Origin: Dugong dugon
Taxonomy: Eukaryota; Chordata; Mammalia; Sirenia; Dugongidae
Length of the DNA stretch: 64,000 nucleotides
Assembly (NCBI GenBank): GCA_030035585.1
Contig: CM057468.1
Span: 59,020,145 to 59,084,144, forward strand
Reading direction: 5' to 3'
The position numbers and the translations under genes were made by a program. How positions within the stretch are numbered: position 1 is the first letter of the stretch; the number at the start of each line of letters is the position of its first letter. Under the pieces are notes generated by a model. It saw only the letters and a list, made by a program, of their open reading frames with translations, did no database searches and was not told where the DNA came from. Of this stretch, positions 46,058 through 58,076 are shown in pieces.

Positions 46058-47540
46058 CATATGGTTATCTTATTTTCTGAATATTAGCATTTGGAAAGTA
46101 GAAGTGTAAAGAGCCATAATCACCCTTGATTCTTGTAATCAGGCCAGTGGTTACATCTGAAACTCATACAAACATTGAAACAGTTCCAGTTGCTCGTTCT
46201 CATTTCTGTTTTCCTCCATTTCTCTGGGTAGCGGGAGGGTTCTGGAAACCATCGTGTGAATCTGGCACCTACAGCGTTCCAGTGTGGTAGACATTGTGAC
46301 AATGCATCTCAGGTGTGCAGGGACACAGTGGGTCTTGGCCAGCAGGATCTTCTTTTACTTAGTATTATTACACTTAGGGAATTGTGTCATTTTTACATTT
46401 AACTTCCCTTCTCCATGAAAATCTTTTGTATTGATTTGCATTTTTGCATCTCCTTAACTTCTGAGGCTGCCTGAGATAGGTGGTCACATGCACACAAAAA
46501 GAAACAAAACAAACAAAAAAACTACAAACATTTTAAAAGTAAAATATTCTGGAAAGGCCTTGTTATGGAAAATAAGGCAAAAGAACACTTCTTTCCATTT
46601 TTGCTTCATAACATCAGTCATATAATCCAAACTAATAACAATAATAATTAATCGAACCTCCATTCTGAAATACTTCATGGTTTGTTTTTGACACTATTAA
46701 AATACCTGAAGAACTTTAGGGAATATGATTGTACGTTGGGTATGTCCCAGGAAATCTCTGGAAACTGTGTTACAAGTGTGTGTGCGGATGCTTTTTGGCC
46801 ATTTATGAATTGAAATCCGTTTTCTTTCTCTTTTGGTAAAAGATGGACTCCATAGATTGCTGATAATTTTCGTACAGCATGGTGCCAAAGGCCTAAGTAA
46901 TTTCATTCCACAAGATAAATTATGCAAGTTAGTGGAAACATAAAATGCTTTGGAAAAGTCTTATTTTTTACTCTCTCTGGAGAAATTATGCATGCTTTTA
47001 AATTATGCATCTATTAAGGAAAAGAGGAAGCACAGGGCTCAAGGGTCTAAGAAAGAAAATAAAAGATGTAATTGGATGTCACTACTGTCAGTCCTCTACA
47101 TTATACTAAGAGGGTGTCAAGTCTTCTTGCCTTTAGGATCTGTGTAATGTCAAGAATTTGACTTCAGACAAAGTTTATTTTATTTGCTCATCATAAGATA
47201 GGGCATTTTCCTTCCTTAAGCTTTTACCATCTCACTAATAGAGGTTTGAGAACTCATTGAGGGTAAATTTTGACTCCTAGTTATGATTAACTTGCCTAGG
47301 AAATTAAAGATGCTTGTTGAAAAATAATGCTTCTGTGTTGATTTTTTTTTTCTTTAGAGTACTATATGTTTTTTACTTTATTAAACAATTCTATGCTGTC
47401 GTAAAGTGAGATTCTTATTAAGGATAATCTTACTGTTCTATTATATAATGGACAAGGGAGTATCTAATCACCATTAGATGATTACAAAGAACAGTCTGAA
47501 AGAAAGTCTCTGTCTTTGCCTCTTTCCTTTCCATTAATCT
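46058..47540. other. Intronic DNA, no gene
   Basis: AT-rich, with no recognisable repeat or conserved coding stretch. Confidence 0.4.
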
Positions 47541-48262
47541 TTTTTTTTTTAATATTTTATTGGGTTTTTGGTGAAAGTTTACACAACAGATTAGGTTTCC
47601 ATTCAATTTCTAGACAAATTGTTCAGTGACGTGGCTTACATTCTTTATAATGAATGAACATTCTCATTATTTCTGTTTTGGTTGTTCCATTTCCAGTAAT
47701 CTAGTTTCCCTGTCCCCCTCCCTTCTCATCTTTGTTTTAAAGTAATTTTGACTGTTTGATCTCATGTAGATGATTTTTTTTTTTTTTATATATATTTTAT
47801 TGTACTTCAGGTGAAAGCTTACAGAGCAAATAGTTTCTCATGAAATAGTAGTACACATGTTGTTTTTTTTGACATTGGTTAACAACCCCACAACGTATTA
47901 AGCCTCTAAATTCTCAACCTTTTTTTTTTATGAAAATTACAGATGGCCAAAGATACACCGTTTCAAAATTTTCTACATTCACAGTTCAGTGACATTGACT
48001 ACACTCTTCCAACTGTGCTGTTATTCTCACTTAAGATGAAGGCTTACAGAACAAAATAGTTTTTCATTTAACAGTTACTACACATGTTGCCCTATGACAA
48101 TGGTTAACAATCTCACAGCACATCAAGAATATCCTTACTCCACCTTGTGTTCCCTATCACCAGGGGGCTTCCTTGTCCCCTTCTGTCTTCTGGACCTTGT
48201 CAGTGGACTATTGTACCTCTTTAGTCTCATTTGTTTATTTTTTATTTTATTTTATTTAAACA
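47541..48262 (-). mobile_element. Stacked L1 3' tail units
   Basis: Read on the minus strand, three successive L1-type 3' ends, each closed by a poly(A) seen here as poly(T): 47541-47550, 47777-47788 and 47912-47920, with a further T-rich stretch at 48236-48258. Each repeats the pattern 'gtgaaagtttacacaacaga', 'gtgaaagcttacagagcaaa' or 'gatgaaggcttacagaacaa'. The segment at about 47959-48262 is homologous to the start of the next unit. Confidence 0.72.
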
Positions 48263-49680
48263 CCATTTCAAAACATTTTACTTCCACATTTAAGTGATAT
48301 TGACTATGCTCTTCCAATTGTGCTGCCATTCTCGCCCAAGATGCAGGCTTACAGGACAAAACAGCCTCCCATTTAATAGTTACTACAAATGTTGCCCTAT
48401 AGCAGTGGTCAACAATCTCACAATACATCGGCAGTGTCCTTATTCAATTTGTGTTCCTTATCATCAGTTTCCTACTCTCCCTCTGCCTTCTGGCCCTTGT
48501 CACCGGACTCCTGTACATCGTTAGTCCCATTTAGTTTTACTGGGGTGTCCATTCCCAGGCTTAACATCGAACCTTGAAGGTAACTTCCCCTCTGAGCTGA
48601 AAGGGTGTCTGGGGGCCACACTCTCGAGGTTTCTCTAGTATTCTTTAGGCCAGTATATCTGGTCTTCTTTTTTTTTTTTTTTTTTTTTTGGGAGTTAAAA
48701 TTATGCTCTACATCCTACTCCAGCTCTGCGCAGAACCCTCTGTTGTGATCCTGGTCAGAGGAGTCATTGGTGGTAGCCGGGCACCATCCAGCTGTACTGG
48801 GCTCAGTCCCGTGGAGGCCTTGGTAGCTGTGGACCATTAGTCCTTCGGACTAATCTTTTCCTTGTATCCTGTTCTCTTCGTTCTCCCTTGTTCCCGAAGG
48901 GATGAGATCAGTGGAGTATCTTAGATGGCCGCTCATAGGCTTTTAAGACCCCAGACACTACTCACCAAGGTAGAATGTAGAGCATTATCTTTATAAGTAG
49001 TGTCATGCCAATTGAGCTAGATGTTCCCCGAGATCATGGTCCCCAGAGCCCTCTGTCCAACAACTCAGTCCCTCGGGGGGTTTGGATGTGTCTATAGGGC
49101 CTCCATGACCTTTCCTTGTGCAGGTTCTGTTAGTTTCCCCTGTACTATGTACTATCTCATCTCTCACCCAAGTTACCACTTACCTATTACCTATTTAGTA
49201 TACCCCCCCCCCCCATCCCTGGTAACCAACAAGGATTGTTACATTTTGCATGTGAATTTTTTCATGGGTTTTTACGATAGAGGTCTCATACAATATTTGT
49301 CCTTTTGTGATTGACTTATTTCACTCAGCATAATGTCCTCCAGTTTCATCCATGTTATGAGATGTTTCACAGATTCATTGTTGTTCTTTCTTGTTGCATA
49401 GTACTCCATTGTGTGTATGTACCATAGTTTGTTTATCCATTCATCTGCTGATGGGCATCTAGGTTGTTTCCATCGTTTTGCTGTTGTGAACAATGCTGCC
49501 ATGAACATAGGTGTGCATATGTCTATTCGAGTGACGACTCTTATTTCTCTAGGATATATTCCTAGGAGTGGGATTGCTGGATCGAATGGTATGTCTATTT
49601 CTAGCTTTCTGAGGAAGGGCCATATCATTTTCCAAAATGGTTGTATCATTTTGCATTCCGACCAGCAGTGCATAAGAGTT
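48263..49680 (-). mobile_element. L1 copy A: 3'UTR and ORF2 C-terminal part
   Basis: The 3'UTR spans about 48263-49271 and includes a long poly(T) at 48668-48690 inside it, and then ORF2 C-terminal codons up to 49680 (frame to 49272: [50 protein letters not shown]). It stops abruptly at 49680, where copy B's 3'UTR begins. Confidence 0.82.
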
Positions 49681-50984
49681 TCTCATTTAACAGTTACTAC
49701 AAATCTTGCCCTATGACAATGGTTAACAATCTCACAACACATCAACAATATCCATACTCAATCTTGTGTTCCCTATCACCAGCTTCCTTGTCCCCTTCTG
49801 CTTTCTGGCCCTTGTCACTGGACTCCTGTACCTCGTTAGTCTCATTTGGTTTTACGGGGCTGTCCACTCCCAGGCTGAACAGTGAACCTCGGAGGTAACT
49901 TCATCACTGAGCTAAAAGGGTGTCTGGGGGCCATACTCTCGAGGTTTCTCCAGTCTCCTTTAGGCCAGGAAATCTGGTCTTTTTTTTTGTGAGTTAGAAT
50001 TATGCTCTACATCCTTCTCCAGCTGTGTCCAGAAACCTCTGTTGTGATCCTGGTCAGAGCAGTCAGTGGTGGTAGCTGGGCACCATCTACCTGTACTGGA
50101 CTCAGTCTGGTGGAGGCCTTGGTAGCTGTGGACAATTAGTCCTTTGGACTAATCTTTTCCTTGTATCCTGTTCTCTTCATTCTCCCTTGCTCCCAAAGGG
50201 ATGAGACCAGTGGAGTATCTTAGATGGCCACTCACAGGCTTTTAAGACCCCAGACACTACTCACCAAGGTAGAATGTAGAGCATTGTCTTTATAAGCTGT
50301 GTCATGACAATTGAGCTAGATGTTCCTCGAGACCATGGTCCCCAGAGCCCTCCGCCCAGCAACTCAGTCCCTCGGGGAGTTTGGATGTGTCTATGGGGCT
50401 TCCATGACCTTTCCTTGTACAGGTTGTGCTAGTTTCCCCTGTATTGTGTACTGTATCACCCTTCACCCAAGATACCACTTATCTATTGCCGATTTAGTAT
50501 TCCCCCCCCACCCCTCCCAACCCTGGTAACCAACAAAGATTGTTACATTTTGTGTGTGAACTTTTCCATGGGTTTTTACAATAGAGGTCTCATACAATAT
50601 TTGTCCTTTTGTGATTGACTTATTTCACTCAGCATAATGTCCTCCAGTTTCATCCATGTTATGAGATGTTTCACAGATTCATTGTTGTTCTTTCTTGTTG
50701 CATAGTACTCCATTGTGTGTATGTACCATAGTTTGTTTATCCATTCATCTGCTGATGGGCATCTAGGTTGTTTCCATCGTTTTGCTGTTGTGAACAATGC
50801 TGCCATGAACATAGGTGTGCATATGTCTATTCGAGTGACGACTCTTATTTCTCTAGGATATATTCCTAGGAGTGGGATTGCTGGATCGAATGGTATGTCT
50901 ATTTCTAGCTTTCTGAGGAAGGGCCATATCATTTTCCAAAATGGTTGTATCATTTTGCATTCCGACCAGCAGTGCATAAGAGTT
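49277..50984. repeat. 1304-bp tandem duplication within L1
   Basis: 49277-49680 and 50581-50984 are 404-bp direct repeats that I read as identical base for base, offset by 1304 bp. The 3'UTR portions of the two units are similar but clearly diverged. Confidence 0.85.
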
Positions 50985-51300
50985 CCCATCTCCTCGAAGC
51001 CCCTCCAACATCTGTTATTTCCAGTGTTTTTGATTCGTGCCAGTAATGCTGGGGTGAGATGGTATCTCATTGTGGTTTTAATTTGCATTTCTCTAATGGC
51101 TAGTGATCGCGAGCATTTCCTCATGTGTCTGTTGGCCATTTGAATGTCTTCTTTGGTGAAGTGTCTGTTCATTTCCTTTGCCCATTTTTTAATTGGATTA
51201 TTTGTATTTTTGTTGTAGAGGTGTTGGATTTTCTTGTAGATTATGGAGATTAGACTTTTGTCTGACTTTGAAGAGAGATTGTACTCACTGGTGATATTCT
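49681..51300 (-). mobile_element. L1 copy B: 3'UTR and longer ORF2 end
   Basis: 3'UTR at 49681-50575, then ORF2 at 50576-51300. The 198-codon frame at 50576-51172 reads [17 protein letters not shown], then [20 protein letters not shown] and [20 protein letters not shown], the C terminus of L1 ORF2p. The element is 5'-truncated near 51300 and has no reverse transcriptase core. Confidence 0.85.
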
Positions 51301-51334
51301 TTATTTTGGAGCCAATCTACTATTTAGTTAAAAG

Positions 51335-51865
51335 GTGACCTTGGGATAGTTTTTGTTCAGGGTTTAAAGAGCATATCAGGGAAATAGTTTCGGGGAGTCT
51401 AACCTCAACTGTCTAGTCAGTCTGGATTTTTTAAAAAGATTTTGAGGTTCTGTTTCACATTTTTCTCCCATTTTATTAGAATCCATCTATTGTGGCCCTG
51501 ATGAGAAGATTGGTAGTGGCAGCTGGGCACCATCTAGTTCTTCTGGTCTCAGCATAGAGAAGGCCGTGGTTCGTGTAGATGGTTATTGCTGTAGTCTAGT
51601 TTCTTCTTTGAGTCTTGGGTTTCCTTCTTTCTGTTTTGCTCCGGGCAAGTAGAGACCAATAGTTGAATTTTAGATGGCTGCTCTCAAGCTTTTAAGACCC
51701 TAGACATTACTCACCAGACTGAGTTGTGGAACATAAACTTTATGAACTACATTATGCCAATTGACTGAGTTGTCCCATGAGACTATGGTCCTAAGTCTTC
51801 CAACCCAGAATACCAATCTCACGAGGTCTTTGGATATGTCTATGAAGTATCCATAACTGTGCCCT
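51335..51865 (-). mobile_element. Older L1 3'UTR
   Basis: 'gtttaaagagcatatcaggg', 'gcaccatctagttcttctgg', 'cttttaagaccctagacatt' and 'atgagactatggtcctaagt' are in the same order as at 59800-60610 and more diverged from copies A and B. It lies directly upstream of copy B. Confidence 0.75.
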
Positions 51866-51879
51866 CTATGTGATTTATT

Positions 51880-52010
51880 ATATATATGAATATATATGCA
51901 CACACATATATACATGCATATACATATATACACACATGTATACTCACATATACATATCTGCACAAATATGCTTACATGCATACATATATACCTGCACATA
52001 TATTTTTTGG
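51880..52010. repeat. (TA/CA)-rich microsatellite
   Basis: A run of tatata, cacaca and catata motifs. The open frames seen here on both strands (for example 51870-52082) are repeat artefacts. Confidence 0.9.
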
Positions 52011-52269
52011 TTGTTGTTGCAAAATTATATATGCCATAGTAATTACCAAAAGGTCCTTTTTTTGTGTGTTCATCTTAGCTGACATCATTTCCTTGGTTGA
52101 GCTGTGCACACTTCATCCACACTCAGTGTTAGGTTTCTGTGTTGATTTTTGTCTTTTGGAATTTTGAATGTTTCATTCCAATTCCTTGTAAAAAGAGCTA
52201 ATTAATCAGGACCTAGGAAAGAAAAGAGGCTCACCCCTGAATTTTGGCCCCCAATACCTAAGTTGGCAT

Positions 52270-52433
52270 GTTGTTGTTGTTAGGTGCCGTTGAGTTGGTT
52301 CCAACTCATAGGGACCCTATAGGACAGAGTAGAACAGTCCCATAGGGTTTCCAAGCAGCAGCTGGTGGATTTGAACTGCCAACCTTTTGGTTAGCAGCCA
52401 AGCTCTTAACCAGTACACCACCAGGGCACCAGG
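52270..52433 (-). mobile_element. AfroSINE, short form
   Basis: Tail (gttgttgtt, then aggtgccgttgagttgg) to head 'agtacaccaccagggcacc'. Confidence 0.92.
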
Positions 52434-52540
52434 TTGACATAGGGAAATGTAAAGAAACATAATTAGTTTCTTCTCTAGTTAAACCTTGCCATTTAAACGT
52501 GTTTATTTCCCTCCCTCATTTACCAACCCCAAGTGACAGT

Positions 52541-52740
52541 CATTACTGTCTGCCACCAAGTTGATTCCGACTCATAGTGACCCTACAGTAGAGTAGAACT
52601 GCCCATAGGGTTTCCTAGGCTATAATCTTTACAGGAGCAGATTGCCAGGTCTTTTCTCCTGAAGAATGGCTGGTGGGTTGGAATCCTAGAACTTTTGGTT
52701 AGTGGCCGAGTGCTTAACCATTGTGCAACCAGGGTTTCTT
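52541..52740 (-). mobile_element. AfroSINE, long form
   Basis: 'ctgccaccaagttgattccg', 'ataatctttacaggagcaga' and head 'cattgtgcaaccagggttt'. Flanks aagtgacagt and aagagacagt resemble a duplication. Confidence 0.9.
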
Positions 52741-53307
52741 AAGAGACAGTAAAGAACTAAAAATGAGCCACGCAAGGGAAAAAAATGAATGAAAGAGGAG
52801 GTACTGCAGATAAGAAATATTAACAAAACTCTGGAAGATAGAAGATAGAAAAATGGTTTCTGGAAAATAAGGAACAGTCAGACCTTCAGATCCCTGACCC
52901 AACACTGGAGGATTATTCTCTGGCTCAGGACCAGACACAGCTAACGGCTAGGTGAAATGCTCTATGGCAGTAAGAAGATTAAGAGAAAGACTCTGCTTTG
53001 AAATGGTGAGATTCTTAGCTCCTAAGGTAGAAGTTTTCTGTTCTTCAAATAGCATGCCACGTATTAAAGTAGCTGTTCTTCTATTATCAGGAAGTTAAAG
53101 GGGACGTTGAAAGAAAATCCATTTCATAAATTGATTGGAATTTCAGATTATTCTTTTTCTTTTGGTAAAATTGGAAGAATACCAACTTTTCTACTTTAGC
53201 CAAATTCTACTTGTGCTCCAAAGGAATTTTTAGAAAATGAAATAGATTAAATTAGGTTCAAAAGTATTTCTTCATTCTCACAAATCTGAGACATGTTGAC
53301 TAAAAGC

Positions 53308-53450
53308 TTATTGAGTCAATTCCGACTTGTAGCGACCCTATAGGACAGAATAGAACTTCCTCATAGCATTTCCAAGGAGCAGCTGGTAGATTCAAACTGC
53401 CAACCTTTTGGTTAGCAGCCGAGCTCTTAACCACTACACCACCAGGGCAC
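53308..53450 (-). mobile_element. AfroSINE, short form
   Basis: 'ttattgagtcaattccgact', 'gccaaccttttggttagcag', head 'cactacaccaccagggcacc'. Confidence 0.9.
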
Positions 53451-53554
53451 CGAAATTTAAGTTAGTATGTCAAAATTATGTTATGTGTGGGTATAATTAT
53501 ATATTTATTGCAATTAGCCATTGTGTGAATATATAGACATATATGTATATATGC

Positions 53555-53707
53555 ATGGAGCCCTGGTAGCGCAGTGGTTAAGAGAAAAGGCTGCTAACCA
53601 AAAGGTCAGCAGTTCAAATCCACCAGCCGCTCCTTGGAAACCCTATGGGGTAGTTCTACTTTATCCTATAGGGACTGTATGAGTCAGAATTGACTCAACA
53701 GCAATGG
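53555..53707 (+). mobile_element. AfroSINE, short form
   Basis: Starts 'atggagccctggtagcgcag'. The duplication gtatatatgc is at 53545-53554 and 53708-53717. Confidence 0.92.
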
Positions 53708-53725
53708 GTATATATGCTGTATCAA

Positions 53726-53938
53726 GGAGCCCTGCTAGTGCAGTCGTTAAGTGATATGGCTGCTAACCAAAAGGCCAGCAGTTCAAACCCACCAGCCACT
53801 TTGTGGGAGAAAGATGTGGTGGTCTGCTTCTGTAAAGATTACAGACTTGGAAACCCTATGGGGCAGTTCTACTCTGTCCCATGGTATTGCTATGAGTTGG
53901 AATCAACTTGACGGCAATGGGTTTGGTTTGGTTTGGTT
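53726..53938 (+). mobile_element. AfroSINE, long form
   Basis: Only 18 bp after the preceding SINE. 'gagccctgctagtgcagtcg', 'gtctgcttctgtaaagatta', tail 'cttgacggcaatgggtttgg'. Confidence 0.92.
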
Positions 53939-56039
53939 CATACACTATATCCTTCCTTTTCAAAACCATTCAACTGATAGTTAAGATTTGTCTGTTATAA
54001 ACTAAAAGGATCAAATATAACAATTTGTAAGTTGTGCTGAAAACAAAGTTTGTTCTGAACTTAATTGAAAATGGCTTAAAAAATTGTTTAGTCTTAAGGC
54101 TTTATTAATAAATGGGTCATATTTTAGTCAAAGGAAGGAATAGTCTACTATATGTTTTTCAGCCTTAGATGATCAGAGATTTGTGTTCATTTCCCAAAGG
54201 CCTTGTGTGGCTCCCTTAAGACAGATAAGGCCAGGAGGGTTAGGCTGGGGTCTGATTACAGGAAGCCTTCATGGGCTGAAGTGGGGAGGATTGAGGCTGG
54301 GAAGGCACTCAAGAGCCAGCCCCTACATACCAATTTGATGTTTTGCTGCTAAAACGTTGGGGTGGGTATGGTGAGATGGGAATCTATAAATTATAGCCAC
54401 TGGACAATTCAGAGCCAAGTTTCCATGAAGGCTGTTGTGGCAGTGAGCAGCAGCTGCCACAATCTCTTCAGGGCCACACCTCTGCAGCCTGGATGAGAAC
54501 ACTTTAAGTTAACAGGGCTTGCTTTTCCATCTGGTTTTTAAAGCATTTGTTTAAATATTCTGTTTTCAACCAATCTTATTAAACTGTCTAAGCAGAATAT
54601 TCCTGTTAGTAATACTTAGGCTATTCTGGGAGAAAAATAACATCTGAGATATTATATTTTCTTCCTCAAAATATCTGTAAATGTAATTGGGCTTAGGTTT
54701 GCCAGTGGAATGTGCCAGGATGGAAATATTCAGGAGAACTTGATAGAATCTTGTGGGACTACAGGGGGTTAGGTGTGGACTTGCCTCCAGTTAAGGAGGT
54801 AGACCAGATCCATTTATTCAGCAAATATTTGTTCAGTAGGCACTGTGTGAGGTACTTGAGGTCTTTTTCAGTCCCATGTTTCTACATTATTAAATTTTAA
54901 TACTGTGAAAGGCTTTTAATTCTATAACTGGAAAAGAATGTGAATAAATCCTTTGGAATACAAACAGTATTTATAAAGGCTTGCAAGTGCTGAGTGTAAG
55001 CTAGGTTGCTGAATAGAATAGCATAATGAGTCCACTATCTCTTAAGAGTGGCCTAAAACAGTTTCCAACCTTTTTTTTTTGTGACCTATAATAAGAAATA
55101 CATCTTGCATCATGATTCGGTGTGTAAACACGTACTTACCCATGCACATGTCTGAAAGAAAATTCCATGAAAACAGCCTATCCTTACTATGTGCTGTGCA
55201 TACCAATTTTTCTATTTTATTAAGTTTTATTTCATTTACCCAAAACTGTTGGCCTAAACTTACTAAACTGATTTGATGACACACTAATGGGTCTTAAAAA
55301 TTTGCAATTTGAGAAACAATTGCAGTTTGAGCCATACTGGTTTAAAACACTATATTCAACTTAGAGTATCATACGATTTTGAAATAGTCTGATACCACAT
55401 TTAATACAAACATCTATTTGTAATTATTAGCATCTACATAGACTGCTTTCTAGTTGATAGATTGTAGAGAACTGTCTTCTAACTATTTCAAAGCGTTTCA
55501 GTATAATGGGGATTTACCTTTGGGAGTTTATTCATTAATTCATTAAACACATATTTGAATGACTACTCTGTCAAGCAATATCCTGTCATCTTTTTTCTTC
55601 TTGATTCTTCTATATTTAAGATTTAATTTAATGTAATTTTCCATCAAAAACAGCAATATTATATCTTTAAAAGTTGTCACTTAGAAATATCTTATTAAAA
55701 GTGACAGAAGTAAATGGTTTAGAGGAAAGGTTGTTCTCTTGCTTTAGACAAACATTCTGTCACTGATTTAATTGAGCATATATTTATAGCTACTTCTCTT
55801 TAAAAGAGCTTAATGTGATGTTAAAATAATATATAGTCGGAATACATTTGATTATAACACATATTGGATGATAACTAAAGCTGATGTAAATATTAAGTGA
55901 GATATTACAAGCAAAATGCTCTGTATAGTACATAGCACCTAGTGAACATTCCATACATGTTAGCTATTGATTCTACTATTAATATTATTGAAAGTATATT
56001 ATGCACCAAACCTTGGGTATAATCTTTGCTTTCTATTAG
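53939..56039. other. Intronic DNA, no gene
   Basis: AT-rich except for a GC-richer patch at about 54180-54500 without recognisable homology. A short reversed L2 scrap lies near 54810-54870 ('ttattcagcaaatatttgtt'). Confidence 0.4.
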
Positions 56040-56400
56040 TTGGCAGTGTAGTGGGAGAGATAGAAAATTAAATAGAGTGCAGTGTGATGACTGATAAAGA
56101 CAGAGTACTCTGGAAGTAGAGAGCAGAGATATTGTATACATAATGGTAGGCAGAGAAGGTTTCCTGGTGGGGGCCATATCCAAGTTGAGAGGTGAAGAAC
56201 AAGTAGGACCTAACTGGGAGTGGGTGGGGATGGGACGGAAATGGGGATGGCGGTAATGTTGAAAAGCAAAGAAAGCAGCACATGCAAAGATCTGGATGTG
56301 AGAAAGAATGTGGTACCCTCCTTTCAGGGAGCAGCTCAGTAGCAGAGTAAGTGTGGAAGAGACCAAGTTGGACAAGTACGTTGAGGTCAGACTTTAAAGG
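56040..56400 (-). mobile_element. L2 LINE fragment
   Basis: 'ggcagagaaggtttcctgg', then 'gaaagcagcacatgcaaaga' and 'gtactctggaagtagagagc', the reversed L2 order. Overlapping minus-strand frames (for example 55905-56375) are not coding. Confidence 0.55.
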
Positions 56401-56545
56401 GCCTTGCTCAAGAGCCAGCAGGGGATGATGTCAAATTTGCTCTTGAGAAATCATACAGAAGTGGTGAGGATGGATTCTGTAGGGGTAAGATGAGGAACAG
56501 ATGTCCTGGAGGATTTTTATTTGTTTTGAAGTAAGTAGAGAAATA

Positions 56546-56728
56546 ATGGAGCCCTGGTGATGCAGTGGTTAAGATCTATGGCAAGCTACAGCTGCTAACC
56601 AGAAGGTCAGCAGTTTGAATCCACCAGCTGCTCCGTGGAAACCGTATGGGGCAGTTCTACCCTGTCCTATAGGGTTGCTATGAGTCGGAATCAACTCGAT
56701 GGCAGTGAGTTTGGTTTTGGGTTTTGGT
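56546..56728 (+). mobile_element. AfroSINE, short form with small insertion
   Basis: A full copy with an extra 'ctatggcaagctac' near the head. A perfect duplication, tagagaaata, is at 56536-56545 and 56729-56738. Confidence 0.93.
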
Positions 56729-56770
56729 TAGAGAAATATTTAGAGAAATACTCAGGTTTGTCATGCATAT

Positions 56771-56962
56771 TGTTGTCAGGTGCTGTCAAGTCGATTCCAA
56801 CTCATAGTGACCCCATGTGACAGAGTAGAACTGCCCCATAGGGTTTTCTAGGCTGTAATTTTTACAGGAGCAGACACCATATCTTTCTCCCAAGGAGCTG
56901 CTGAGTGGGTTTGAACCTTTTGGTTAGTAGCCAAATGTTTAACCATTGCACACCAGGGCCTT
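56771..56962 (-). mobile_element. AfroSINE, long form
   Basis: 'gtcaggtgctgtcaagtcga', 'gctgtaatttttacaggagc', head 'accattgcacaccagggcc'. Confidence 0.9.
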
Positions 56963-57606
56963 CTTGCCGTGAATAAACTCGTTTAGCTTATTGCAAGACA
57001 GTCATGGCAAGGAAGACCTCAAGATATTCACTTAGAACTAGAGTATAAGAATTAGCAATTACAATGTTAGTTCAATGATGACAGTCTGAATCTTTAGACT
57101 TCAGGCGTTTGCCTTAAGTGAGTGGTCACAAGAGGAAGTCTTGACTACCTCTCAAACTCAAAGGAGGTCCCCTGTAGCTAGGGTCTGAGGTTGGTTGTGG
57201 CAGGCAGTATTTCAGCAGGCTGTCAGTTTTCAGAGAGAACAAGAGTTAGAGAGAACTTTTGCTGATGTCTTCTCAGCACATGATCAGAAATCAAGAGCTT
57301 ATATACAATTTCTTCACCTTGACTTCACTAGATAAGGGTTAGGTGGTATCATGTTTAACGGAGATTAATATATTTTATTGTCAATTAAGGGAATAGTTGT
57401 ATGGCATATTTATGTCTCAAGGTCAATTTGAATTACTAGTATATTTTATTGTCAATTAAGGGAATAATTGTATATGACATGTTATATCCCTGTTTACTAT
57501 ATACTTCACATACTTCTATTATTTATTTCCAAGGTTAGAAGAACTTTCTAATGACTTATAGCTTCTAATGACTTATAGTTAATGATTAGAGAGCCTCATA
57601 GAAGTA

Positions 57607-58018
57607 TACCTGCTCTTAACTTATCGACTATCTTCTTATCTGACACTTTGCATTTACCACAATAGTAAAAAATCTACTATCTGACAATTTCGCGCATTAA
57701 CAACATATGTCTGGCAGAAACGAACGCTGAGGTGTGAGATGAGAGTAACGCTGGCTGTGATGGTTAAGGTTGTGTTTCAGCTTTGCAGGGCCATGATTCT
57801 CAGTGGTTTGGCAGTTATGTAGTGATGCAATTTGTCAGTTATATCATGATGTAAATTGGCAGTTATGTAATGATGTATTTTGGCAGCTGTGTAATGATGT
57901 AGTCATCCTCCATTTTGTGATCTTATGTGGTCATCCTCTGTTTTTGCATAACACCGATTTTGACATAACTACCTGGTCTTTGGAGCCTAACCATGTCGAT
58001 AAGTGGGGTGTGGGTGTA
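57607..58018. mobile_element. TIR DNA element, copy 3, with internal minisatellite
   Basis: A 412-bp copy in the opposite orientation to copies 1 and 2. The ends are tacctgctcttaacttatc and gataagtggggtgtgggtgta, flanked by TA. About 57810-57900 holds roughly four units of a 27-31 bp repeat (core ggcagttatgtaatgatgta), against one or two units in the other copies. Confidence 0.82.
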
Positions 58019-58076
58019 TATATGTTTCTAAGTTCAGAGACATTCTCTATTCCATATTATAAGTGACTTATACATA

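Noticed and set aside
49272-51172. Conserved-looking 133- and 198-codon proteins on the minus strand
   Set aside because: They are C-terminal pieces of L1 ORF2 inside truncated L1 copies, not host genes.
51870-52167. Tyr/Ile/His/Thr-rich frames
   Set aside because: They are produced by the (TA/CA)n microsatellite.
57803-58066. 87-codon repeat protein with WQLC-D units
   Set aside because: It is the translation of the minisatellite in a TIR element. No promoter or splice context.
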